64,000 bases of DNA from Rhizobium sp. 11515TR (GCF_002277895.1 NZ_CP022999.1:620001-684000), one strand, 5' to 3'. Counted from the stretch's first letter, positions 33,409 to 42,371 are shown. Program-made: numbers and translations. The notes: generated from the sequence alone by a model not told the origin.

Positions 33409-33993
33409 TTAAATGGACGCCGCGATTGCCGCTGAAAACCCTTGCGGCCTGCGATGCCTGCTGCGCGCCTTCAGCATTTCAAGGAAGCCGTAACCGCTTG
33501 CCCAGCGCCCGAAACCACTCGCTACGTTGATATGCCCGGCAAGACCGATATTGCGGACGTCCGAATTCCAGAGCCGTCCGAACATGCCGAGCCGGTCGAG
33601 GCTCATATAGATGTCGTTCAGGCTTCCGACTGTCATGCTGGAAAATGGCAGCGTGTCGGTCGGCATGGTGCCGAAGGACAGATGTCCGGCATGAAGGGTT
33701 TCCGTCACCGGAATATCGCAGGGCGCGACGAGCAGCGCACCTTTGACCCTTCGTGCGGCCTCGCGGCCAGCCAGCCTCGCCGTCAACACGCAGCCCAGGC
33801 TGTGGGCGACGATATAGGCTTCACCGGCCTCTTCCAGCGCTGCTTCCAATTTTTCCATCCAGTTGCCGAGATTGGGAAAGTCCCAGTCATCCTGTTCGAC
33901 GAGCCGAACATCGCGATGATCCTGCAGCCAATAGCGCTGCCAATGCCCCTCGCCCGAGCCGAAAAGGCCAGGCACAATCAGTACTCTGGTCAT
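33409..33993 (-). CDS. RBBP9/YdeN-type alpha/beta hydrolase
   Basis: The 194-residue protein from MTRVLIVPGLFGSGEGHWQR has the RBBP9-like start, a DDWDFPNLGNW stretch, and the nucleophile Ser65 in VAHSLGCVL. A late GHINVASGFGRW supplies the catalytic His. A small serine hydrolase without signal peptide; the substrate is unknown. An upstream ATG at 34020 is possible, but the shorter start agrees with the family. Confidence 0.88.
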   Translation of the reverse strand: MTRVLIVPGLFGSGEGHWQRYWLQDHRDVRLVEQDDWDFPNLGNWMEKLEAALEEAGEAYIVAHSLGCVLTARLAGREAARRVKGALLVAPCDIPVTETLHAGHLSFGTMPTDTLPFSSMTVGSLNDIYMSLDRLGMFGRLWNSDVRNIGLAGHINVASGFGRWASGYGFLEMLKARSRHRRPQGFSAAIAASI

Positions 33994-34056
33994 ATGAGCC
34001 TCACGAGAAAGATCGAACACAAAGCTTGCGACAGGACATCAAAAGCACATATCCCT

Positions 34057-34227
34057 TCAATGCCAAGGCGCAGGGGATGTACACCAATAGTAGATCTCGT
34101 AGTCGCGCGCGGAGAGCTCTCGCTCGGCCGACTCGGGCCGATCGACGGACCGGATGCGTCCGTCCGCATCCCGCAACGCGCGCCCAGCGAAAATCGTCTT
34201 CAGACGGCTAATGACATTCCATTTCAT
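34057..34227 (-). CDS. Small hypothetical protein, 56 residues
   Basis: A TGGAGGG ribosome-binding sequence lies 3-4 bases before the ATG at 34227. The frame encodes 56 residues, beginning MKWNVISRLKTIFAGRAL, highly charged in the middle (DADGRIRSVDRPESAERELS) and ending YYWCTSPAPWH. About 70% of third codon positions are G or C, similar to real genes here. No homologue is recognised. Confidence 0.45.
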   Translation of the reverse strand: MKWNVISRLKTIFAGRALRDADGRIRSVDRPESAERELSARDYEIYYWCTSPAPWH

Positions 34228-34287
34228 GTAACCCTCCATTTGGTTGATAGATCCGAGGCGGTTGAAGGCAATTTATTCGTCGGCCCG

Positions 34288-34848
34288 TCATTCGGCCGCA
34301 GCGAGCACCCTTACCGAATGTGGGAAGAAAGCCGAGAGCTCGCCGACGACTTCATTGATCCGGTTGGCCAGCGGTTCCGAAGAGACCTTATAGTCGGTAA
34401 AATCACGATCAGACGCATAGACAGCGGTTGGCAGGGTGTGTGCCATGAAGAAGCCGAAGAGCGGCCGCAGCTGATGTTCCACCATCAGCGCGTGCCGATC
34501 TCCGCCGCCGGTCGCGGTGATGATGATCGGCTTGGCGCGCAGCTCGTGCGGATCGATAAGATCGATCAGATGCTTGAACAGTCCGGGATAGGATCCCTTG
34601 AACGTCGGCGAACCGATAATCAGCGCATCCGATGAGACGATATCGTCGATCACGCCTTTCGCCTGGTCGTCGAGCTCCTTGCGCCACTGAGCGGCGCCGA
34701 GGGACGGACCAACATCGTGCAGATCATAGACCTTGCTTGAGAAGCCATATCGCTCAACGGCCAGATCCGCGACGGTTTGGACCAGCGCGTAAGTCTTCGA
34801 TGGCCTGTTGAAGCTGCCGGCAACGCCGACGAGTTTGGGCGCACTCAT
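34288..34848 (-). CDS. NADPH-dependent FMN reductase (MsuE/SsuE-like)
   Basis: From MSAPKLVGVAGSFNRPSKTY the protein has 186 residues. It has the flavodoxin-like phosphate loop (GSFNRPSKT), IGSPTFKGSYPGLFKHLIDL and TATGGGDRHALMVEHQLRPL, typical of the MsuE group. Such reductases supply reduced flavin to monooxygenases that release sulfite from sulfonates, but no monooxygenase is nearby. GGAAGGG lies 6 bases before the chosen ATG; upstream ATGs in the frame lack support. Confidence 0.88.
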   Translation of the reverse strand: MSAPKLVGVAGSFNRPSKTYALVQTVADLAVERYGFSSKVYDLHDVGPSLGAAQWRKELDDQAKGVIDDIVSSDALIIGSPTFKGSYPGLFKHLIDLIDPHELRAKPIIITATGGGDRHALMVEHQLRPLFGFFMAHTLPTAVYASDRDFTDYKVSSEPLANRINEVVGELSAFFPHSVRVLAAAE

Positions 34849-35227
34849 TCTCATCCCTTCCGCAGATCGCATGCATTTTCGATAATATTGTCCATAAAAA
34901 AAGTAGATTAAAAGAAACAGCGATCTCTGAAAGGTATAGGAATTGGAAAATCTCTTTCTACATTGCAACCAGCTGGACGGGGCGCGACAATGTCGGTGCG
35001 CGGGCCGAAAGGCACAGTTCGGGCTGCGTCATGGGTAAGAAACCCGCGACACGGCGGGACATGGCACGCTGAAGACGGCGGCTGTCCTCTATTAGAGGAG
35101 GTCAGCTTTTAGCTGGATCGCATCGCAATATATGCCGTGTCGACGAAGTTCCTGAGGCCTTTGCCCTACATCGTTGCGCCGCATATCAGGACATGCCGGA
35201 TATGCTTAAATCTAGCTCCGATAGATT
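34849..35227. other. Gene-free 379 bp with several small hairpins
   Basis: No convincing gene. Small stems are visible: CCCGC/GCGGG around 35043-35058 and TCCTCT-ATT-AGAGGA at 35085-35099. A short plus-strand frame near 35140-35230 (reading VDEVPEAFALHRCAAYQ) may be a decayed gene end. The stretch nearest 34849 is AT-rich and probably holds the FMN reductase promoter. An sRNA is possible but not shown. Confidence 0.4.
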
Positions 35228-36421
35228 CTAGGCCGGCAGACATGCCGGCCCGATCGGCTCAAAAGACTTGTAGGTCAGGATGAACTCCTGATGGCCGAGG
35301 CTTTCCGACTTCGTCGGTTTACCACCGGCAACGTCCTGAAGAAGCGTGACGATCTCCTGGCCGACCTCATCAAGACTTGCTCGCCCCTCGAGGATACGGC
35401 CAGCATCGACATCCATGTCCTCCTCCAGCCGGCGGTAAGTATCCGGATTGGCGCAGATCTTGATCACCGGCGAGATTGCCGAGCCTGAAACCGAGCCGCG
35501 GCCGGTGACAAAGAACACCATGTGACAGCCGGACGCTATCATCTCGACAATTTCGGCATTGTCGGAAATATTCGGGAAGCCGAACCGCACCTCGCCGTCA
35601 GGCACCACGTCCATCAGATAAAGACCGCCACGCGGCGGAATATCACCGGGTTTGATCAGGCCGGCGATCGGCGATGCCCCCGACTTGGCGTAGGCGCCCA
35701 TCGACTTCTCTTCGATCGTCGTCAGCCCGCCATCGGCATTGCCCGGTGCAAAGCTGCCGTAGCCGAGCGTGGCATAGTAGCGTGCCGCCTTGGCAACCGC
35801 CGCACGAAGCTCCTCGGCGAGTTCGGGCGTGACCGCGCGATCGGCCATGATCTCCTCGCAGCCGATGAGCTCGCCGGTTTCCTCGAAAATGCAGGTAGCA
35901 CCGGCCGCTACCAGAGAATCGAAAGCACGGCCCGCTGCCGGATTACCGGTAATCCCGCTGGTTCCGTCCGACCCGCCGCAAACCGTCCCGACGATCAGCT
36001 CGCTGATGTCCATCGGCACCCGTACATCGCACGCCAGGTTTTCGAGCTGCTTGCTTACCCAGGCACGACCGGCCGCAATCGTGCTGCGCGTGCCGCCATC
36101 GTTCTGGATGGTCAGTGTCTCCACCGGCCTGCCGCTCTCCTCGATGATCTTGGATAGCGAGTATTTGTTGAAGCTTTCACAGCCGAGCGACAGCAGCAGA
36201 ACCGCACCGATATTCGGATGGGTACAGAGCCGCTCCATCATCCGTTGGGCGTAGGCATTGGGAAAACAGCCGGGGAAGCCGATGAGATGAACCTCCTGTC
36301 CGTCGAAAGCCGAGATGATCTGACGTCCGACGTGGTGGGCACATTCGACCAGATAGGCGACGGCGACGATATTGCGAATGCCTTTGCGGCCATCCGGCCG
36401 CAGATAGCCTTGCAAGGTCAT
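35228..36421 (-). CDS. UxaA-family dehydratase, large (C-terminal) component
   Basis: A 397-residue protein matching the main part of altronate/galactarate-type dehydratases: GFPGCFPN, LLLSLGCESFN, TIQNDGGTRST, VGTVCGGSDGTSGITGNPA and GRGSVSGSAISPVIK. The N-terminal SAF domain normally fused to it is encoded by the preceding gene, which overlaps by 4 bp. It probably dehydrates a sugar acid in the cytoplasm using an iron centre. It is the last gene of the nine-gene operon; a GGCCGGCA/TGCCGGCC hairpin (35231-35250) sits at its very end. Confidence 0.9.
   Translation of the reverse strand: MTLQGYLRPDGRKGIRNIVAVAYLVECAHHVGRQIISAFDGQEVHLIGFPGCFPNAYAQRMMERLCTHPNIGAVLLLSLGCESFNKYSLSKIIEESGRPVETLTIQNDGGTRSTIAAGRAWVSKQLENLACDVRVPMDISELIVGTVCGGSDGTSGITGNPAAGRAFDSLVAAGATCIFEETGELIGCEEIMADRAVTPELAEELRAAVAKAARYYATLGYGSFAPGNADGGLTTIEEKSMGAYAKSGASPIAGLIKPGDIPPRGGLYLMDVVPDGEVRFGFPNISDNAEIVEMIASGCHMVFFVTGRGSVSGSAISPVIKICANPDTYRRLEEDMDVDAGRILEGRASLDEVGQEIVTLLQDVAGGKPTKSESLGHQEFILTYKSFEPIGPACLPA
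35231..35250. terminator. Hairpin at the end of the sugar-acid operon
   Basis: GGCCGGCA-GACA-TGCCGGCC is a perfect 8-bp stem just before the stop of the UxaA-like gene on the minus strand, inside the last codons. It may terminate or protect the operon transcript; no U-run follows. Confidence 0.4.
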
Positions 36422-36750
36422 TTTTTGATAACCTCCTGGATGTCGAAGAAGTGGCTCGGCGTGTAGTCGCTCTTGACGTTGTGCACGTGGACGTGGTCAC
36501 CGGGCGCGATCGGCGCAATGGCAGAGCCGATCGGAGCGCCGTATTTGTAGACCTTGGCGCCCGGTGCGATCTCATGCCGGGCGATCTTGTGGCCTCGCAA
36601 AATCGTCTTTGCGAGTGTCATCTCCCGTTCCCCGACACGAACATGTTCCCCTGCGGGAATATCCTCGCGGCAGACGAAAACATTGTCCTTCTCCGAAAGC
36701 AGCAGCAGCCGCGGATCATCGGCATGTGCTAGCGGCGCGCCAGAGCCCAT
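36418..36750 (-). CDS. UxaA-family dehydratase, SAF-domain small component
   Basis: A 110-residue protein containing only a SAF domain: FVCREDIPAGEHV, MTLAKTILRGHKIARHEIAPGAKVYKYGAPIG and the late DHVHVHNVKS, with histidines likely to act at the active site. In E. coli UxaA this is fused to the large domain; splitting it is common in alpha-proteobacteria. It overlaps the large-component gene by 4 bp and follows the RraA-like gene by 4 bp. Confidence 0.9.
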   Translation of the reverse strand: MGSGAPLAHADDPRLLLLSEKDNVFVCREDIPAGEHVRVGEREMTLAKTILRGHKIARHEIAPGAKVYKYGAPIGSAIAPIAPGDHVHVHNVKSDYTPSHFFDIQEVIKK

Positions 36751-36754
36751 GACC

Positions 36755-37453
36755 TCACATCACTCCAAACGTCGCGAAGGCTTCGACCGTGCTCATGCCG
36801 TTGCGGATTGCCTCCGCCACCTTGTTTTCGGTACGCACCTTTCCCAGGGCGAGCGAGATCGCTTCCTTTTCTACCGCCTTCGGGATGACGAGAACGCCTT
36901 CGCGGTCGCCATAGAGCAGATCGCCAGGTTCGATGCGGACACCTTCGATTTCGATCGGGGTATTGTAGTCGATGACCTTACCGCGCGGCCCCTGATCCTG
37001 CGCATAGATCCCGCGAGAAAAGGTCGGGAAGCCAAGCCGTTCGATTTCGCCGGCATCGCGCACATAACCGTCGAGAATGGCACCCGCGGCCTGCAGATGA
37101 GTGGCTCTCGTCGACATCAGACCGCCCCAAAGCGCGTAGCGAAGCGACGAACCCGTAGCAACATAGACGTCGCCCGGCTTCAGTGAATCCAGCGCTTCGA
37201 ACATGATGCCGAACGGCTTGTCAGCGAGCGGGCCGAAAGAGCCCTTCCCGTCCGAGAAGATATCGGCTTCAAGCACCGGCATTGCGCGACCGGCGATCTT
37301 CATGTCGTCGCGCAGAGGCTTGATGCCAGCGGGCAGGAACTGTCGACGATGACCGAGCGTATCAAGGATATCGCCGACGACAGCGGTAAAGAGCTCGGCT
37401 TTCAACACGCGGAACAGATCGGCGTCGGTTAAATAGGTCGCTGTGGTATCCAT
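36755..37453 (-). CDS. RraA-like protein, probable HMG/CHA-type aldolase
   Basis: From MDTTATYLTD the protein has 232 residues; GGGAGG lies before the ATG at 37453. It has GDILDTLG near the N-terminus, and GGLMSTRATHLQAAGAILDGYVRD with the metal and pyruvate pattern DGYVRD at 128-133, then PGDLLYGDREGVLVIP. This is closer to the classical aldolase pattern than the RraA-like protein at 27206. It could cleave or decarboxylate the keto acid formed by the UxaA-like enzyme. Its actual substrate is not readable. Confidence 0.88.
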   Translation of the reverse strand: MDTTATYLTDADLFRVLKAELFTAVVGDILDTLGHRRQFLPAGIKPLRDDMKIAGRAMPVLEADIFSDGKGSFGPLADKPFGIMFEALDSLKPGDVYVATGSSLRYALWGGLMSTRATHLQAAGAILDGYVRDAGEIERLGFPTFSRGIYAQDQGPRGKVIDYNTPIEIEGVRIEPGDLLYGDREGVLVIPKAVEKEAISLALGKVRTENKVAEAIRNGMSTVEAFATFGVM

Positions 37454-37479
37454 CGGGAAACCTCCCTTCATTGCAATTT

Positions 37480-38283
37480 TTAGAAGCCAATGACGGCGCC
37501 GCCGTCTACGATGATGGTTTGGCCGGTGATATAGCCGGCGGCCGGTGATGCGAGGAACGCGCATGTCCAGCCGATTTCCTCGGCCGAGCCGAGACGGTTC
37601 ATCTGGATGCGGCCCATGATTTTGGCGCGGCGGGCCGGATCGTTGGCCGTAGCCTTCTGAAACAGATCCGTATCGATCCAGCCAGGCGCCACCGCATTGA
37701 CACGGATTCCTCTGCCGGCAAACTCGGCCGAAAGCCCGCGCACGGCACCCGTCAGCGCCGTCTTCGCCGTCGTATAGCCCATGACCAAGGGCTGGCCGAT
37801 GAAGGATGTCATGGACGCGGTGAAGAGCACGCAGCCGCTTCCTCTGGCGATCTGACCTGGCAGGAATTGCCGGGTCAGTTCCAGCGCGCCGCGAACATGG
37901 ACATCCATGACTTCGTCAAAGTCGGCAATATCGGATTCCTCGAACGGCTTCTTCACCGTATTCCCGGCATTGTTGACGACGATATCGACCGGGCCGTGCG
38001 CCTCCTCCACTCCGGCCGCGAAAGCTTTGATCGAGGCAAGATCACGAAGGTCGAGCTGTGCGGCCTTCGCCAGGGGGCCAATCGATTCCGCGGCTTCCTC
38101 AAGAAGATCCGACCTGCGGCCTGCCAGCACCACCTCAGCACCCGAGGCCGCGAGGCAACGCGCGATCGCGAGGCCCAGTCCACTACCTCCGCCGGTCACC
38201 AGCGCGCGCTGCCCGTCCAGTCGGAACGCACCATACCAGTCCGGAAGCGCGGTTGGAGATTTCATGCTTGCTTGCATATTCAT
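37480..38283 (-). CDS. SDR-family dehydrogenase (gluconate 5-dehydrogenase-like)
   Basis: A 267-residue classical SDR: TGGGSGLGLAIAR for NAD(P), NNAGNT, catalytic Ser in FTASMTS, and Y-T-T-A-K as the YxxxK motif. The C-terminus ends GQTIIVDGGAVIGF. Its ATG at 38283 overlaps the stop of the zinc dehydrogenase (ATGA); in-frame ATGs at 38277 and 38265 are alternatives. It probably oxidises or reduces a hydroxyl of the sugar acid handled by the operon. Confidence 0.9.
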   Translation of the reverse strand: MNMQASMKSPTALPDWYGAFRLDGQRALVTGGGSGLGLAIARCLAASGAEVVLAGRRSDLLEEAAESIGPLAKAAQLDLRDLASIKAFAAGVEEAHGPVDIVVNNAGNTVKKPFEESDIADFDEVMDVHVRGALELTRQFLPGQIARGSGCVLFTASMTSFIGQPLVMGYTTAKTALTGAVRGLSAEFAGRGIRVNAVAPGWIDTDLFQKATANDPARRAKIMGRIQMNRLGSAEEIGWTCAFLASPAAGYITGQTIIVDGGAVIGF

Positions 38284-39293
38284 ATTTCGACAATGACCTT
38301 CAAAACGTCGCGATTCTTGTCCCAAAAGGGCAATGCACCTTCGGCCTCGGCGAAAGGTATGACCTTGGAAATGAGCGAGGCGGCTCGATCGCCGATCGTC
38401 TCGAGGTAAGCGATCACCGCATCGAAATCGGACCTGGTCGCGTTGCGCGACCCCATGATATCCAACTCCTTGAGATTGAACATTTGTGTTTGATAGGTGA
38501 CAGGAGCCTTGGCGTAGCCGACATAGACGACACGCCCGCAAAAGCCGGCAAGATCGATCGCCTGGCGAAAGGTTTCCGGAAGACCGACCGCCTCGAAAGC
38601 CACGTCGACGCCCTGATCATCAGTCAGTTCGACAATGCGCGCCGCGACATCTTCCGTACCGGCATCGATTGTGTGGCGAGCGCCGAACTGCCTCGCCAGC
38701 GCGGTCTTTTCCGCGCTGAGATCGACGGCAATCACCTCGGCTCCGCGCGCAACGGCTCCGATGACTACGCCCATGCCAATCATGCCGCAGCCCAGCACGA
38801 CAATGCGATCACTCGACGAAACGCGGCCGCGCGCCACCGCATGGAAGCCTACCGATAGCGGCTCAACCAAGGCAAGGAAGCGAGGATCGAGCGTCTCATT
38901 CAGAATCATCTTTTCCGCGGGAAGAACGATCTCTTCGGCAAGCCCGCCATCCTGCTGAACACCGAGCGTCCGATTGTAGCGGCAGGCATTCACGCGACCC
39001 TTGCGGCAGGAAGAGCAAGTGCCGCAACTGGTATAGGGAAGAACGATGACGCGCTGTCCCGGTTGATAGGCGGACGAAACGCCCGCCCCTGTCTCGATGA
39101 TCTCGCCACCGATTTCGTGCCCTGGGATGCGCGGCAGCTCCACCAGCGGGTTGAGGCCTCGAAACGTGTTGAGGTCACTCCCGCAGATGCCGACATGGCG
39201 CACGGAAATACGGACATCGCCTTCCCCGAGCTGCGGGCGGGCGACATCGGTGAAACGGCTGACACCTTCACTTTCGATCAACAGGGCTTTCAC
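38280..39293 (-). CDS. Zinc-dependent alcohol dehydrogenase (L-idonate 5-dehydrogenase-like)
   Basis: A 337-residue MDR dehydrogenase: catalytic zinc ligands C37 (GICGSD) and H59-E60 (PGHEIGGE), structural zinc cysteines C90, C93, C96 and C104, and cofactor loop VLGCGMIGMGV. It oxidises a secondary alcohol of a polyol or sugar acid. It follows the binding-protein gene after a 65-bp gap containing a hairpin (39323-39346) and is coupled to the SDR. Confidence 0.92.
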   Translation of the reverse strand: MKALLIESEGVSRFTDVARPQLGEGDVRISVRHVGICGSDLNTFRGLNPLVELPRIPGHEIGGEIIETGAGVSSAYQPGQRVIVLPYTSCGTCSSCRKGRVNACRYNRTLGVQQDGGLAEEIVLPAEKMILNETLDPRFLALVEPLSVGFHAVARGRVSSSDRIVVLGCGMIGMGVVIGAVARGAEVIAVDLSAEKTALARQFGARHTIDAGTEDVAARIVELTDDQGVDVAFEAVGLPETFRQAIDLAGFCGRVVYVGYAKAPVTYQTQMFNLKELDIMGSRNATRSDFDAVIAYLETIGDRAASLISKVIPFAEAEGALPFWDKNRDVLKVIVEI

Positions 39294-39322
39294 GGGACGA
39301 TACCTTTCCGGTTTGGGGGCGT

Positions 39323-39346
39323 GAACCGGACGCTTGCGCCCGGTTC
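39323..39346. repeat. Intercistronic hairpin after the binding-protein gene
   Basis: GAACCGG (39323-39329) pairs with CCGGTTC (39340-39346) over a 10-nt loop, just past the stop of the binding-protein gene. A position between transporter and enzymes is typical for segmental mRNA stability; no U-run. Confidence 0.45.
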
Positions 39347-39358
39347 GCTGGAAACAGT

Positions 39359-40150
39359 TCAGTTCAGGGTAGCGATGTCGGCCGGCAGGTCGACGCCGTT
39401 GTATTTCTTGTAGATCTCGTTGAGTTTGCCGGTCGCAAGGTTCTCGTCGACGAACTTGTCGAGCCGCTGCTTCAAGGCAGTCTCGCCCTTGCGGATGCCT
39501 ATGGCATAGGGGAATACCTTGAGCACCATCTTCACCTCGAATTTCGACGCCGGATTGCGCTCGTTCGCCGCCTTCATGATTTGCGGCGACGTCGCCATCA
39601 CATCGACCTGGCCGCTGACGAGTGCCGTGACCAGAGTGGCGTCATCATCGTAACGCACGATTTCCGAGCCGTCGTTGACCTTCGTGACTTCCTTGTCGTT
39701 GACGCTGCCGCGCGTGGTGCCGATGCGCTTGCCCTTCAGGTCGGCCATGGTCTTGATGGTCTGGCCGGCAGGTGCCGCGACGACCGATTGGATCACACCA
39801 TAGGGCTTTGAATAGTCGATGACCCGCTTGCGCTCGTCCGTCACGCTGAGCGACGCGATGACCATATCCGCCTTGCCCGTCTGCAGATAGGGAATGCGGT
39901 TGGGGCTGGTCACCTGGACGATATCAAGCGGCTGACCAAGCTGTTCGGCAAGAAGCTTGGCAACTTCGACATCGGAGCCGTAGGGCTGCATGTTGGCATC
40001 GATCATGCCGAACGGCGGCGAGCCGAGATCGAGGGCGATAAGGACCTTTTTCCGGGCCTGGATATCCGCAAGGGCGTCTGCCTGCGCATGGCTGGCGAAC
40101 GTGCCCAGGATTGCAAGTGCGGTGGCTGCTAGAATATGACGGCGCTTCAT
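39359..40150 (-). CDS. Polar-amino-acid-type ABC importer binding protein
   Basis: From MKRRHILAAT (ATG 40150, GGAGGAG upstream) the protein has 263 residues, with a signal peptide ending ASHAQA near residue 23. It has SBP family 3 motifs: LGSPPFGMIDANMQPYGSDVEVAKLLA, IPYLQTGKADMVIASLSVTDERK and GTTRGSVNDKEV. It feeds the ATPase and two permeases encoded upstream. The enzymes that follow point to a hydroxy or sugar-acid ligand, or an amino-acid derivative, rather than a common amino acid. Confidence 0.92.
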   Translation of the reverse strand: MKRRHILAATALAILGTFASHAQADALADIQARKKVLIALDLGSPPFGMIDANMQPYGSDVEVAKLLAEQLGQPLDIVQVTSPNRIPYLQTGKADMVIASLSVTDERKRVIDYSKPYGVIQSVVAAPAGQTIKTMADLKGKRIGTTRGSVNDKEVTKVNDGSEIVRYDDDATLVTALVSGQVDVMATSPQIMKAANERNPASKFEVKMVLKVFPYAIGIRKGETALKQRLDKFVDENLATGKLNEIYKKYNGVDLPADIATLN

Positions 40151-40197
40151 GGTTCTCCTCCGATTTAGTTTTGATTGCATTTCGCTGCCCGTGGTCC

Positions 40198-40926
40198 TCA
40201 AAGCCCGTTGCCGACGAAACTGCGCAGTTCCTCGGTCTGAGGGGCATCGAGCAGGGCCGCCGGGCCATGCTCCCAAACCCGGCCGAGATGCATGTAAAGG
40301 ACGTTGCTCGCCACCTTCCGGGCAAAAGCCATTTCATGGGTGACGAGGATCATCGTCATGCCGCCGCGCGCCAGGTTTTCGATGACCTTCAGCACCTCGC
40401 CGGTCAGCTGCGGATCAAGCGCGGACGTCACCTCGTCGAACAGCATGACCTGCGGCTGCATGGCCAGCGACCGGGCGATTGCAGCGCGCTGCTGCTGGCC
40501 GCCGGACAATTGCTCGGGGTAGAAAGAGGCTTTCTCGGCAAGTCCGACCCGACCGAGACAGTCGAGCGATATGTCCCTGGCTTCGGCCTTGCTCAGCTTC
40601 TTGACACAGGTCAGCGCCAGCGAAGCATTCTCCAGGACGGTCAGATGCGGGAACAGGTTATAGCTCTGGAAGACAATGCCAACGTCGCGACGAAGCGCGC
40701 GCTTGTCGAGATCCGGCGAGTGGATCTTGTGCCCGCAAACCTCGATCTCGCCGCCTTGAATGGTCTCCAGCGCATCGATGCATCGCAAAGCGGTCGACTT
40801 GCCTGAACCGGACTGTCCGATGATGGCAACCACTTCGCCGGCATCGACCGAGAAGGAGACACCGTTCAGGACCTGCAGCGCGCCAAAGCTCTTGCGGACA
40901 TCGGATAATCTAACGATTGGAGACAT
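40198..40926 (-). CDS. Polar-amino-acid-type ABC importer ATPase
   Basis: The 242-residue GlnQ-like ATPase has Walker A GQSGSGKST, VFQSYNLFPHLTVLEN, signature LSGGQQQR, Walker B VMLFDEVTSALDP and the switch His in VTHEM. It overlaps the upstream permease gene by 17 bp, so their translation is coupled. Confidence 0.94.
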   Translation of the reverse strand: MSPIVRLSDVRKSFGALQVLNGVSFSVDAGEVVAIIGQSGSGKSTALRCIDALETIQGGEIEVCGHKIHSPDLDKRALRRDVGIVFQSYNLFPHLTVLENASLALTCVKKLSKAEARDISLDCLGRVGLAEKASFYPEQLSGGQQQRAAIARSLAMQPQVMLFDEVTSALDPQLTGEVLKVIENLARGGMTMILVTHEMAFARKVASNVLYMHLGRVWEHGPAALLDAPQTEELRSFVGNGL

Positions 40927-41563
40927 TCAGTTTCCTTTCCAGCTTCCGGCTGGCGAGCGTGAGCGGGAAGCAGATAGCGAAATAGATTGCGGCGACCACC
41001 ATGAAGATGCTGAAGGGCTGGAAGGTGGAATTGTTGATCAGTTTGCCGGCCTGCGCGAGCTCGACAAAACCGATCGCCGAGGCGAGCGACGTGTTCTTTA
41101 TCACCTGAACGAGGAAGCCGACCGTGGGTGGCGTCGCGATGCGCAGCGACTGGGGAAGAATGACCCGTGTCATGCGCTGCCAGCGCGAGAGACCAAGACA
41201 TTCCGCAGCCTCCCATTGCGTCTTGGCAATCGACCGGATCGAACCGCGCCAGATCTCGGCAAGAAAGGCCGAAGTGTAGAGCGTGATCGCGACACCGGCG
41301 GCCAGCAAGGCCGGAAGATTGTTGAACCCGGCAATGCTGAGCCCGAAATAGACGATGAAAAGCAATACCAGCAGAGGCGTTCCCTGGATCAGCTGCACAT
41401 AGATCATCGCAGTCCAGCGAATGGTGCGGCTCGGCGAGATCCGTGCCAGAGCCACGACGAAGCCGACCAAACCGCCGCCGATGAAACCAAGCGCCGACAA
41501 TGCGAGCGTCCAGACGGCCGCATCGAGCAGGAAGATGAACTGTGTCAGGCCGAAGGTGGGCAT
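40910..41563 (-). CDS. Polar-amino-acid-type ABC importer permease 2
   Basis: A 217-residue permease of the HisM/GlnP type, with about five hydrophobic segments, the IQGTPLLVLLFIVYFGL stretch and coupling loop QWEAAECLGLSRWQRMTRVILPQ (EAA motif). GAGGAGG precedes the ATG at 41563. It follows the partner permease by 10 bp. Confidence 0.93.
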   Translation of the reverse strand: MPTFGLTQFIFLLDAAVWTLALSALGFIGGGLVGFVVALARISPSRTIRWTAMIYVQLIQGTPLLVLLFIVYFGLSIAGFNNLPALLAAGVAITLYTSAFLAEIWRGSIRSIAKTQWEAAECLGLSRWQRMTRVILPQSLRIATPPTVGFLVQVIKNTSLASAIGFVELAQAGKLINNSTFQPFSIFMVVAAIYFAICFPLTLASRKLERKLNVSNR

Positions 41564-41573
41564 GGGATCCTCC

Positions 41574-42257
41574 TCACAGGGCCGTGCCGAGCTTGCGCTG
41601 GCGTTTGAAAACCATGAAACCTACTCCAAGAAGCGCCCACCGCATGAGGAAGGACAGCGCCAGATAGAGAGCACCGACGACGATGTAGGTCTCGAAGGAC
41701 AGGAAGGTGTCGGACTGGATACGGTTGGCGACTGCCGTCAACTCCTCCGCTGAAATCTGTGACGTGATCGACGACGCGAGCATGAGCAGCACGAACTGGC
41801 TGACCAGCGCTGGATAGACCCGCTCGACCGCCGGCTGGAGAATGACATGCCAGTAGGTTTGCGCAGGCGAAAGCCCGAGACATTCGGCCGCCTCGATCTG
41901 AGCCTTCGGAACCGCCTCAATGCCGGCACGCATGATCTCGCAGACATAGGCGCCGATGTTGACGACGAGCGCGATGGTCGCAGCGATATTGGCCGGAATG
42001 CGCAAGCCAAGCGTGGCGATGCCGAAATAGATGATGAATAGTTGCACCAGCAGCGGCGTGTTGCGAATGACGTCGACATAGGCGCCGACGACTGTCTTCA
42101 GCGTCGCCGAGCCGCTGGTCCGTGCGATCGCACAGAATGTACCCAGCACAAACCCCACGATAGTTGCCGCCACCGAAAGCTGAATCGTCAGCCAGACGCC
42201 TTCCGCAAACTGGTCCCAATAAGGAAGCAGGCCCTCGAAATCAAAAGTGTAGCTCAT
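41574..42257 (-). CDS. Polar-amino-acid-type ABC importer permease 1
   Basis: From MSYTFDFEGL the permease has 227 residues; GTFCAIARTSG, IRNTPLLVQLFIIYFGI and the EAA loop QIEAAECLGLSPAQTYWHVILQ identify the HisQ/HisM family. It is the first gene of the nine-gene operon and is divergent from the GntR-like gene at 42412. An ATG nine codons upstream (42284) is less likely. Confidence 0.93.
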   Translation of the reverse strand: MSYTFDFEGLLPYWDQFAEGVWLTIQLSVAATIVGFVLGTFCAIARTSGSATLKTVVGAYVDVIRNTPLLVQLFIIYFGIATLGLRIPANIAATIALVVNIGAYVCEIMRAGIEAVPKAQIEAAECLGLSPAQTYWHVILQPAVERVYPALVSQFVLLMLASSITSQISAEELTAVANRIQSDTFLSFETYIVVGALYLALSFLMRWALLGVGFMVFKRQRKLGTAL

Positions 42258-42371
42258 GCGACGCCATCTTCCCGGCAGCGCCAATGAGCAACGAGATGTG
42301 CTGGTCTCATTCCCGAGCTATCCTCCCTAGCCTGAGGCGGAATCTACACGGTTGAGGCGAGCGATTTAAAG

